A DNA stretch of 64,000 nt, from contig NC_064437.1 in the NCBI RefSeq assembly GCF_023343835.1, positions 22,791,001-22,855,000 of the forward strand, read 5' to 3'. Both the position numbers and the translations under genes were made by a program. The notes below the pieces were generated by a model, which saw only the letters and a list, made by a program, of their open reading frames with translations, made no database searches and had not been told where the DNA came from. The DNA is from Lagopus muta (lineage: Eukaryota > Chordata > Aves > Galliformes > Phasianidae). Shown piece by piece: positions 1 to 12,400 of this stretch. The first letter of the stretch is position 1; every line of letters starts with the position of its first letter.

Positions 1-239
1 CACCTCCCCAGAAAACATCAGAAATGCACCAAAAAGTGGGGTATAACACCCACGTGTTCCCCACGGACTCTACCCCTAGCCCCTCTCACACAGGGGCACT
101 GGTGCTGTGCTGTGCCATGTCTCCAAATCCAATGTCTCTCTGGAGCCAGGGTGCACAGCAAGGTCCCCCGCCATACACCCCCTTGTGCCATGGGTTCCCA
201 GCTAGCTGTGAGGTGAGAGGATGGGGCAGGAGTGCTTAC
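1..239 (-). other. NOS1AP intron 9, partial
   Basis: Non-coding sequence following the exon 9 donor. Neither the last NOS1AP exon nor any repeat was recognised. Confidence 0.7.
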
Positions 240-405
240 TGGTGTTGTTCCCTGCCAGCTTCAATTCCAGCTCCTGCACCTGTTTGACCAGGAGCGAGAT
301 GTGCTGCAGCAAGTCCTTGTTCTGGAGCAGGAGCTGGTGCACACGTGCCTGCGCCTCCAGGCGTGCCGCTGCCTCCGCAGCCAGCTGGTCCTTCAGCAGG
401 TGGAC
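240..405 (-). CDS. NOS1AP: NOS1AP coding exon 9 (residues 303-357), coiled coil
   Basis: The exon encodes [19 protein letters not shown] through [18 protein letters not shown], the heptad-like coiled coil of the family. The acceptor is cccccag; the donor is A|gtaagc at 239-238, leaving the exon in phase 1. No continuation of the reading frame matching the family (a segment like GSQDSLLEITF) is found between 1 and 239, so the final exon lies outside the window. Confidence 0.94.
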
Positions 406-3400
406 CTGGGGGGCAGAAGGCACACCGTCACATCGGAATACACTCAATGACCGTGGGGAATGCAAGGGAGCCCTTTGCACAGCTCTGCTGGGTGAGGCAG
501 CAGCTGGCGGTGGTGGAATTGCAATTAAATGCTAAGCAGGTGCGCAGTCTCTGTGCTGACAGCATCAGCCTGGAAAAAATCTTTCCCCTCTGCATCACAG
601 AAGCCTGCAGCAGGGCTTGGGGTGGTGCTCAGGTGCTGCAGAGAAGCAGCCAGCAGAGCCCACGTGTTGCAGCTGGCAGAAGGGCAGTGCCTTGTGCCAC
701 CAGTCCCAAGGGACAGTGCTCAGATGGACAGGTATCTGGAAACACCTTAAAAAAGAAGTCTCTCTGGTCAGCGAGGGAGCTAAATGATATTTCATCTCCA
801 GCTAATTACAGGCAACGATAATTACAGAATGGTCCCTGCAGCTACAGACCCATCAGTTTGACACAGATCCTGGTTGACACAGCACAGCTACTGGTTTGTT
901 TGTAAAGAATTAAGCCTGTGCCAGTCACCATGTTCAGAGACAAACTGGCTTGGTATTTCTTGAGAGAAGATAACAAGTACCATCAACAGAGATGTTGATG
1001 TAATGTGCTCAGTCATCTAACAGGCATTTGACACAGCAGAACATAACTTTTTCATTAATAAATTAGTGTGACACCAAATCACCACGGCTCACGCTGAATG
1101 GATTGGAGAGGAGCTAAGTGACAGCTCTGGGACGAGAACCACGCCGAGGTGGGCAGAGCTCCAGTGCAGGGTGTCAGCCCCTGGAGAAAGCAGGATGAGC
1201 CACTGGCTGCCATCCCACAAGCCAGCCAAGAGATAGCTACACACTACTTCAGATTTTTTTAAATCTGGAAGTAGGAAGAAAAAGAAATCAGCAGTGTAAA
1301 GGTCTGCAGATCCACAAAGATTGGGAACTACCAAAGGTGATGAGTCTCTGTCCCACAGGGATGTGGTTTCCTGTATGAACAACATCCTGCTGCTTGGGCA
1401 GGAATGGAGGACCCCCAGAAATGCAGGTTCCTCTTTCAAAGGGTGAGCCATTTCCCAAGGCCATGACCCTTGTAGAAGGATCAGTGCTGATTTTTGATGC
1501 CTCGGGAGAAAAGCCAAAGCAAAGCAGAAAAAGTCTTTTGGAGCTGCTTGCTCAGGCCAGTTGAATGGCCTTCAGCTGCACCAGGGGAGGCTCAGGTTGG
1601 ATATTAGGAAAAATTCTTCTCTGAAATAGTGGTGATGCATTGGCACAGGCTGCCCAGGGTGGTGGTGGGGTCACTGTCCCTGGAGGTGTTCAAGAGTTGA
1701 GGAGATGTGGCACTGGAGGACGTGGTCAGTGGGCATGGTGCATATGGGCAGATGGTTGCTATTGATTCTGTGAAAGATAAACAGTTGGAAAGAGCTCTGG
1801 AAGTGTCAGGGGACAAGCAAAGCTATGGTCATTGGTCAAGTGGAGGAGCCAGAGCTGCTGAAATGAGGAAAACTCAGGCAGAGTGAGCTGCTGGCTGTGG
1901 TTGGGCAGGATTAGTGGCACGGTTTGGCATTTTGCCACATGCCTCATGATGGGTCTCCCCACGCTTCAATGTTGCGCCCCCAGAAAACAGTGTTGGGACA
2001 AACCTGTGCCACAGCCACTTGTGTCTGCTGCTGCTGCTGCTGCAGGAGCTGCTGCAGGAGCTGCATTTGGTGGTGTGCAGACAGAGGAGTGCCCAGGTCG
2101 GGCAGCGGGGTGGATGATGGCAGCAGCATCTTGGGCGAAGCGGTCAGAATGTCCTCAGGGTGGAGGCAGCCCTGCAACACACCAACGTCAGTACGGGCAA
2201 CCCTGTGCCTCCACAGCCATGAGAGCTGCCAGGCACAGAGCAGTCTCCAAAATTTCCAGGAATAAGGCTGCTGCATTCCAAGCAAATCACGCTTTGCTGA
2301 GGCAGGAGAGGCCTGCTGAAAAGCTCTGAGAACAATTTTTGCCTGAGGCCGGCTGACGGGCTCGCTGACCTCCCCATGTTACCCCAGGCTTGTGACAAAA
2401 GCACAAATATTATTGCAGTAAGTTTTGGAAAAGGCTGCCGTTTCCCATGGAAATTTCCACTGTCTCAAAAATAACCCTTTTTTGAGGTGTGCAAGAAAAA
2501 CAATTATCCCTATCAGCTCTGCCCCAACTCTTTCCATGTGGCTGAGCTTTGGTACGGTGCTCTGCAGACGCAGCTCAGCCCCGAGCCAAAGGGCAGCAGC
2601 AGACAGCTTTGATCTAGGAATGCTGCAAAATCCCTCCTGACCCCCAGGCTCCCAGAGGGACCCACACACCTTGGTGTCACCGCTGGCCTCCTTGCCCACA
2701 GCATCCAGGTCCGTGACGCCGCGGCTGAAGTCGAGGATGTCAGCCCCAGGCAGCGGCAGCTCCACAGCATCGATGTCGGTCTCCTCAGCTGAGGTGGCTG
2801 CCCGCTCTGCAGCAGTGAGGCGGCAGGCTGTGGGACAGCAGGGCACGGCTGGGGGTGAGCACTGGGACCCTGCATTCCCCCCTTCATCCCCTGTACCCCC
2901 ATCCTCGGCTGCCCCATCTGTTTGATCTCTGCTCGCTTGCATTTCCCCCAGCAGGAGCTACCCAAGCACATTAATGTCCCGTTTAAGCCAAAGTCCCTTG
3001 CAATGCTCCTTAGGGCTTCCCAGATGCTGTGTCCCAGAGCAGTGCATGTCTTATATGCAGGCTGGGGAATCGCACATCATGTTTCCATGGCTGTGCTTCT
3101 GTGGCTGCCAAGGGCAGGGCTCATAGATAAATACCTCCAGGGACCAGCAGCCAAAAGCCCTGGATTTGGAGCTGGCCATTGAGAACAGGAGACACAGAAA
3201 GCTGAAGGTAAACAAGAGGTTATGGGAAAACAAAAAGGACGGATGCTCAGAAATCCCCAGGGAGCTGCAAACCAAGGCCAGGACATTGTGCAGAGGAAAA
3301 ACAAACAATGAGCCACTCAGGCCAGCAGCAGCCCCTCAGGACAGCAGTGCTGCAGGGTCAGGCAGCTCCAGAGGACCCTGCACCCTATGGGGGACAGAGA

Positions 3401-6400
3401 ATCTGAATGCAGACAGGCAGCAGGACCTTCAGACATCCCAAAGGGCCCCTAAACTGGGCTTGAAGAAGGCTGCAGGTGTGCAAGCCATCTCTTGCAGAAC
3501 AGCCACCCACTCCCCTCTCTTACAATTCCGACCATCAGATACAAGCTTGGGGATGTGGGGACAGTCCCTGCTTTGGCCCCTTTCCTGGCAACAGCGAGGA
3601 AATGTTTGTAGCATGTGAAGCGGAGAGCACTTGGGCACCCAGCCGAGCCCAGAGCGCTGCTAATGGGCTCCCAGCACGGGGGATGTCTGTGAGGATGAAG
3701 GTTAACACCTAGCGAAGGCTCCTTGCTGGGCAAGATCCCGCCGCACTGCAGGACAGACTGCCGTGCAAATCCGTTCCCTGCAGGTGTCAGCCGGCAGCAA
3801 GCTTCACAGAGAGACAGAGGCTCTGCAGATGGTGCCTGCCAGCCACCTCAGCAATGATCTGTGGCCCCTTCACCCCAGCACGGTACCTGGGACATCCAGA
3901 TCGTCCCCGTTCCTCTCGCTGTCCCCGTCCTCCTGCCCGTCTGCATTTTGCTGGGTGTGCTGCAGGCTCAGCTTGTGGCAGACCTCAAATGCCTGTCCCA
4001 CCGTCCGCACGATGCGCATGGCTTGGCTCTGCAGCAGGAGGGAAAACAGCAGAGGCATCAGCCCATAGTGAACAGCTGCCCAGCTTTCTGTGCATTGCCA
4101 CTGCGACAGCAGCTCAGAATGCAAACCATTGTGATTCCAGGTCCTGGCCCAGCCATCCCGCTGGGACGTGTTCCCAGCATCCTCACCTTCTTTTTGGATT
4201 TGAAGACATTGCACCTGAACACGTTGCTAGACCCATCCCGGGCAATGTAGCTGAAGATCTTTAGGTCCTGCGAGTCATGGGACACATAGAATATCCTGCA
4301 AGGACAGAAAGGAAGGGGAGGACATTGCCTCCAACACACACTACCCACTTGCTGCCCAGGGTGCCAGCAAGGCCACAGCCAGAGTCTCACAGGCCACACT
4401 CTGGGTGCTGGCAGCTGCCCAGCCTCTGCAGCACAGCCCTGCTAAAGCCCAGCAGAAATTCTTTTTTGGCAGTGGTTCCACCTGGGGTGAAAAAAAAATC
4501 CTCTGCTGACTCAGCAGCAGCAAACCCTTCACAAAGATAGCGCAGGGATTTCGCTGCTCAGCCCCCATGGCAGCGTTGGAGGCCCCAGGTTGCAGGAGAC
4601 CCGCAGGAAAAAAACCTCTGTGCCTTTTTGATGTCTGGTCTCCTCCACCCCAGCCAGCCTGCTGGGTGGATGCTGGGAATGCACAGCAAACCAGAGCAGC
4701 TGCCCTGTGCCCTCTGAAATCACCACAGGACAGTCCTATCGGCTACTGCGCCCCAGCCCGGCTCCAGCCCATGGAGCCACCCCGCCATCAGGTCTCTCCC
4801 TTCCCCAGCAGGGTGCAGCTTTATTGCTCTAATTGGGATCATTAAAAGGAGCTTAGTGGCACCTGGCCCAGCTGTCCTGCAGAACTCAGCAGAGGTTTTC
4901 CTGCAGGAGTGTGCCTGCTCACAGCTGAGCACGGACCCAGCAGCCATCACTGCACAGCTCAGAGCTCAGTTCAGGCTTCAGGGTGCTGGTGTGGCACATC
5001 AGAGCCTTTGTGCCATCCCCAAGTGATCTTACCTGTAAATGGGATCATGCATGACAAGCATTTTGTTCTCATCCCAGGCCCATTCTTTTTTCTGCAAGGA
5101 AAAAAGCTGAAAATCAGTACGTCAGATGCTGCCCTCATGATCGAGAATAGGGCAGAGGCAGTGCTGGGGCAGTGCTTGCTGTAGTCCTGCTGCTGCCCTG
5201 CAGCCCCAGCAGATGACCTGCCCAGTGTGCAGCCAAAAAGCCCCGTGCAGCCAGAGTGCTTCCTGCCCAAAGCACAGCCAGGGACCTCCTGATTCCTGGG
5301 AACCCATGGATTTCATCTCACTGCACACCCTGCAGGTCCCCAGCACTGCCACCTTGGTCTGAGGCTGCCTACCTTCTTCTTCTTCTTCAGAATGACCTTC
5401 ACGCCGTCCACCGACACGACGAGGTTCACCTTCTTCTTCTTGATGTTCTTAGCTTTGAACTCATACTGCAGAGAGAGGCCAAGTTAGTCCTCCTGGGGAG
5501 CTCTGAAGGGCAATTCCCCAACCCCTCCCCCAGCTTGAACTCTGGGAGGAGAAACACCATGCCAAGCACAGTTCTGGGGGGCTCAGTGTAAAATCAGAGA
5601 TGACTGCTAAGGACTCAGTGAACCTTGCCGGGGGAGACAGCATAATGCGATTACCCACTTCAATTAGAAATCACTGGATGGGAAATAAAACCCAGGAACT
5701 TCCAAAGATCAGTGGCTAAACACAAAACTCCAGCCCAGCTACAGGGAGAGAACACGATTCCCCCAAACCCAACCACTCCTGCATGCAGAGCCCTACAATC
5801 ACTGAGGGCTTGGGCAGGGTGAACAGGTCAGGTGTTAATTCACGCTGAGCAAAGTCCCACACAGCACTAGTGAGGGTTGCCTTTTGCTAAAGCTATGGCT
5901 GGAAGTTTTTGGGGGTAAAACCACAGCATTTTGTGGCTCAGTAGGACCACACACACTCTTGTGGCCCTGCAGGGTGCCAGGGGACAGGGGATGCTTGGCC
6001 AGTAATTGTGCTCATGGAGATGGAGCACCCATCTGCTCCCATCGCTGCAGGGTTTTGCAGAGTCACAGAACCTACCCACCACTGACATTGGTACCCAGCG
6101 CCCCTGTGGCACAGCATCCCTGTATCCTGCACTCAAGAAAGAGGGATTTAATGAACTTGTTCATTAGCTAGCCTTGCTGCAAAGGGAGCAGCAGCCGGGC
6201 CCTGCCTTAGGTCCTTGCTGAGGCTCTGTGTGACATTTCCAGCACTGCATGATGCATCAGCTCTGGCAGCCAGAAGCCAGCAGGCAGCAAATGCTTCTGG
6301 CCCCAACCTGTGATCCAATGATAAAAGACCTGAAAATACAATTCCTCAAAGCCATTTGGAAGTGGCTGACAGGGATGAGGGAGGCAGATGACTCAGAAAA

Positions 6401-9400
6401 GCACCTGACAGGGTGATGCAGCTCTGCCTGTCCCAGCACACGGAGCAGGCAGGCTGGGCGAGCCCATACGCTCCAAAGCCACAGTTGTTGGCTGCAGAAA
6501 TCAAAGCTCAGGCTACAGACAGATTTCACATCCCCTGCCTGCCTGCCAGCTGCTTGCAGGGCTGTGCCCTGCTTCCACGGTGCAGCAGCAGATCTCCAGA
6601 GCAGCTCAGCAAGGAGCCCGTTGGAGCCAGTTTCCAAGGGTCACCCCTCACAAGCAGAGGAGTTGCAGAATTGAGCACAGCCCTCACCACCTCAGTCTGA
6701 CTTGCAGGTCCTGCTGCTCATTGATCAGCAGCACCATGCCATGCCGCCGAGCTGCTGGAGCCAAAGTTTGCTGTTCTGAGTGACCCTGAGTGCTAATTAA
6801 TCTGTGCTCAGAAGAGACTCCAACCCTGAAAAACAGCTCAGGGTTAGAGAGACTATTTTTAGCCTGGGCTTTGGGTGAGTAACAGCCCCAGGAAAGCAAA
6901 GCAGACAGAGCAGGATTCAGCAAAGGTGTTACCAAACCCTGGCACGGGCTGTATGGGGCAGAATGGGTATGGAACTGCTGGGGAAGGGTCCCCTGTGCCT
7001 CACCCTACTGGGGCTGCTGGTGAAGGCATTGCCTGGGCTCATCCCTTGCCTGCCTGCTTCGAGGCAAGCATCCTGCCCAGGCCGTGCAGCAGCCAAATCC
7101 CTTTGTGGCAAAGCTCCAGCATGAACTGGAAGCAGCTAAGAAAGCAAATTCTCCAAAAGGCTGAGCACTCAGATCTGCTCCCATAAATCTGGCCCTTGAT
7201 CCTGATGCTGAGGCGAGTGCAAAGCTCCCCTGCAAACCTGAGTCTTCAGAACTATGCCACATCCACTCCAGCCCAGGTTCATTAGTGCAGCACTCTGACA
7301 AGCACAGACACTCTTTGGGATACGTTTCCCACGTAATGAAGCACAGCTCTAACCAATAAAACACTAATGAACTCATGCCCATTGGGGCTCTCTAATGAGA
7401 TGCTAACCATAATTTAATAATGAATCAGTGACAAAGAGAATTCAATAAAACAGCAACTCAGCTTCCCCTCCTCTCTGATGCACACTTGTCAGTCCAAGGT
7501 ACAGAGGTCCAGGGGAGGAGGGAGTGGGTCAGGAGGGCAGAGCTGACATCACCACCCAAAGCTGCCCCAGTGCAGTGCTGGCAAGTCTGAATGATTCAGT
7601 GCATGCTGCAATTGCAACAGGTGCCCAGCTGGACCTGCCCTCAGCCCACATGAACTTGTCCATGTGCACAAAGGCTGTAGGTGATGCTGGGGAAGAGATC
7701 CCCAGTTGGCAGAAATAGAGCTGGGAAGGAGGGAGTGCACCAGTGGGAATGAGCAGCAGAGCAAGAAGAGCCTAAATGCACTGCTCTGAAAAGCAAGTAG
7801 GAGCACCAGCACCACTTGGGAGCCACTTTGCCCTGCTCATAACCACAGTATGCAATTTGTTCTGTCCTTCTCACAAGGCTTTGATTCCTCAAACTGAACA
7901 GATTTCACCCCAAGCAGTAGCTACATGTAGGGTCGAAGAAAGCACCAGCTTGTGCAGATCGTCTGAGCGAGATGTGAGTCACAGAAACTGCAAGGGGTGA
8001 AATCAGAACCGAGCAGGGTTTGCCCAGTACTCCGGGCTCATGGTGCAACAGTTCAAATGAGCAGGGTTTTGTTTTATCCCAACCCGCACAGGGATCAGCC
8101 TGCGCTGACCCAGAAGTTAATTTGCACCCTGCTCAGGGATGGGACACAACCTTATCGCCTCCTCTCCCTGCCCTCTGGCAGAGCCTGGGCTGCTAACAAG
8201 TAGGGTTATTTTTGCATGCAGCGAGCTGGGGAGCACCGCCAGGACAGGCAGCAGGCATGCAGCACATTGACATCCATGCTTGTACCAGTGCCAGCTACCT
8301 CACATCACCACATGCTGTAGGATCCTACATGGGAAAAGCAGTGCTCATGGCACTAGAGGGGCTGCTGCAGAAGGAAAACCACATTTCCCACTGCTGAGTA
8401 AACAAGGAGTATAAGCTCTGCTACAGCCCAGCCTACTGTTTCATAAAGAAAAGATACAGGACTCCTCATGAAGCAGGGAAGGATGAAAGAGGGTTTTTGC
8501 GGCTTCCCCACCACCCCCTTAGCTGGCTGCTTCCTTACAGAGAAGATGTAATGGTTTTTGCACCTTCAGCATGGCTGCCTTACCCCTCTTGGGTACAACT
8601 CTAGATTTTGAAATACCCATAATACTACAAGTTGTGTTTAGCTATCTGAATTCTTGGCGCATTCAAGACAAAATGCAAGGATGTCTCACTCATGAATATA
8701 CTGTATTAGACATCTTGTAAGCTCTAAGCAGCTATGAAACAAGTGAATAACCAACAAAACCAACATGTTTACCTTCTCATTTGGAAAAGAAACGTGTTTT
8801 TCTGAATATCAGAACACAAGAGCCTGAGCTCTGACCTCAGGTTGGTGGGAGTCTATTTTCAACATCTGTCCTTCATGCAGAGTTTGCTGTTTAAATATCT
8901 TCAAAGACATGCTCTTAGAAGGAAAATAATGCCAGCTGGTGTATGCATCGTTGCACAACACGTTTCTGCTGGCAGAGTATTACAAGTGCCCTTTCTTGAG
9001 AACAGGCTGATGTATGTTACTTAATAGAGAGCGCATGTAACCTTGTCAGTTTGGAGCAAAATTATGTACATGCCTTGAGTGAGAGGGGTACGTGTGAAAA
9101 GCATGAAAATCTCAGCCCCTTTAGAAATAAATGTGTTGTATGTCCTCATCTCACTGTTCCTACACAGCAAAAGTGCAAGGAAACTTCTACCAATGCGCTA
9201 TGTTGGGCAGATTGGATGCTAAAGAAGGGAGATGGGGCCTCACTAGGTTCAGCATCACCCCACGCTCTGAAAAAGATTAACCATCATGAAAGTGCTCTCG
9301 TTTCAGTCCAACCCATCTAACTGCAGCAGGTATGGATTTAAATCTGCCTACTGGCATCCTCAATCAGAAGGGGAAGGATTACTGGGAACTCTCTGCAGTC

Positions 9401-12400
9401 AGACTGCACTAGCAGGGTACAGCCAGATGGAAAATTCTTTGATGGAAGAGCACCTAAACACAGTGAGCTGTTGCTGTCCCAGCCAGCAGAACACAAGCTA
9501 GGCTTCAGCCCAGTGCCAGCTCAGGGAAACGAAGCGAGCAGCAGCAGCTTTGTGAAGTCTTCCCCAGTCTGGTAACGACCTCCTAATGAACAATTAACTC
9601 ATTACCAAACAACATCTGAGGGTAAGTTTAAGGCTCCAAAGCTCCAGAAGCCCAAGAATTCCTGCTGCACACCCAACCCAACAAGCGCTATCCCTCTGCA
9701 CACAGCAGTGCTCTCCCAGCGGAGCCCGGCAGTGCAACGCCGTGCAGATCACGTTAGCAGGGGCACGTCCCTGCATGCAGCACTGCAGAGCGCTCAGGGA
9801 CGAACGCCATGTGTCCCCCCACGCACACAGACACATGTCTGGGTGTGCCAGGAAGCCTGCCTGCACAAAAACATCCTGCACGGCTCTCCTGCAGAGGGGA
9901 CACTCGGCAGGGCTCCCACCAGTGCAATGCAGGGGTTGGGTTTCACCAATGGCCGCACTTTATTCAAAAGTAACATGGAAGGAGGAGTAACAAGGCATGG
10001 GGTGCTGGTTCTTGGGTTGGTGCTGCTTGGTAAAGCTCCTCCACAAATCAGCAGATCTGCACATATGGAAAAATGCAGCTCCACAGTGCACGTGTGCATC
10101 TGAAGCGAGCTGTGATTGTGGTGTGTGCTGACAAGGTCAGTGCCTATATTCCCATCCAACTTCAGGTTTAATTTCAGTAACGTCTGTGAGGGCCGCGTGT
10201 ACTGACGGGTATAAATGGGAATCAGTCTAAAAATACCCGTGTTGCGACAGCAGCAGAGCAGAGTTAGGGCGGCTGCTTTGCAACAAGCCTGGATCGCAGC
10301 ATACCATTTATCACACAAAATAGGTGCCCCAGTAACACTGACTATTTCACAATAAATTCTGTCTGCTCGGTTTGCTGTTCCCCACCACACAGCTGCCTCC
10401 ATCAGCTCCCTCTGCCTTCCCTTCTGCTCCCGAGTTCCATTAGCCAAGCTAACACCCTGAGGTACCCCTTCAACCTGAGAAGTTTCATGGGAAGCTCAGA
10501 AAAATCAGAGCTGTGATAGAAGTTAAACCAGCAGCCAAGGCCAGGAGTGAGCATCTCACCACCAATGCGGGATACTGGTTTGACTGGTCGCAAATTACCA
10601 GGCTGCATGGTCACAGGCACTGCATCCACTGCTTTGGGTGCAGGGAAAGGAGGAGAAAGCACACTGCATCTGTAGGGGGATTCACAGTAGAAGGGCAGCG
10701 TGGAAGGCAGCGGGATGCCTCAGTACATGCTGTTCTTGCAGCAGAGCTCAGTCCAGCCCTGCAGACACAACTCCAACAATGAGCCATACCCATTTTAGTG
10801 TTTATCATCTCTTGCTAAAATAAGCAGCAGCAGCACATTCTTTGGAAACCCCATATCTGACTGGAATTTGTGGCATTTTTAATTAGCTGCTCATTAGCTC
10901 TTCCAAACTGCAGGAACACGTCGAAGACAGACAACGTGCCCAGTTGGGATGGAGCTGTGCTGAGGCCTGGGTTAAAACTGACGGGCTGGCAGCACAGCCT
11001 GCAAGGCGGAGGCCATAAGGAGGCCATGAGGAGGAGGCAGCCATGCGGGCACCATCTTGGTGCAGACATGCAGGGAGATGCTGGAGATGGCTGACACTGG
11101 GCAGTCCTCGGATCAAAGGGACCACAGGCACGGTGTGGTTTCTACAGAGCAGGGCTGTGCTGGTTGGCATGTTTCAGAGCACCAGGCTGCCCTGAGCAGC
11201 TCTGCAGAAACAGCCTCATCCGGCTTGCCATGGGGAGAGTCAGGAAACGCCTGGCGAGCACCTTTCAAAGAGATCAGCACTCTGTGCTTCCTTCCCAACA
11301 TGCTTTCCAAGGCAGACCCCAAGGCAACTGCTGGGCAGCATCTCTGGCACCACTGGAGTGTGCCGATCCCCCCTCCACCTCGGCACTGGTGAAAAATGGG
11401 GCAACAAGAGGACCGTGCCCAGTGCTGCAGGGAGGTGTCAATGCAGGGAGCAGTCTGAGCACAGCAAGGTTTGCAGCCCAGGTTGTGGCACAGGCTTCAT
11501 TCATTTGCCTGTTTTACTGCACCAAATTGCATAAAAAGCTTGAGCAACTCCAGCGTGGTAAGCAGATGGGAACGGCCAAGCAGAAAAGCAATGACAAACC
11601 AAAAGGAAGCAGGCTGGTAATAATGTAACTAAATCAGCAATTACGAAATTCAGACAATTAATAAAGACTGAATAAGCAATAGCACTAAATGCTTAGCGCA
11701 TCAGAAGCAAGCCAGCCCTGTGGGTCTCATTAAATGGTAACGGTGCTCAACAACATTTCTGGTTTGCAACTGGACAAAAAAGGCAATTATTCATATCACA
11801 CATTTGTTTCCTGGCTCCTATTCAGCAATAACTCATGCAGGTACTAAAAACCATTCACTAAACTCTACATTTAAAATCAGCAAGCCTGAATACCATCCTT
11901 CAGAGAGTTTTATAAAGAGTTATAGACTCAGATCCTTGAAAAAACTCTGAGTTAACAAAGGTTTCAAGCTTTTGGGATGTTAGAACGCAGTCAATGTGGG
12001 ACTGAATGCCAACCCAAAGGATGGCAGCACAACTCGACAGAGCAATTATAGTCCCATGCAAAATGAGATCCTAAGCTATCCCAATAAAATTAGTGGTGTA
12101 TCACACAGAGGCATGAGGCTGGCTGAGAAACTTAAAGAATATCTTTCAATTTCCATCTCTGCAAACAATTTGACGAATGTTATCTAAAACAACAGTACAG
12201 CCCAGCCCGAGGGTGTGCAATCCACTAACCACTGGATTCCAAAGTGAAAGAACAATAGACAGAAAACTGACAGAATGCCACTGTTATCCAGTAAACCCCA
12301 CAACAGGGAGAGCACAACACTTATTTTTATGTGGGTCTGGAAGAAAACAGCATATTTGATATCCAGGTCAAGTGAACTTGGTGTGTATTTATTTCAGCTT

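Noticed and set aside
9794..10447. 217-codon minus-strand open frame in NOS1AP intron 2
   Set aside because: No domain or family resemblance, irregular composition, no splice context; treated as chance.
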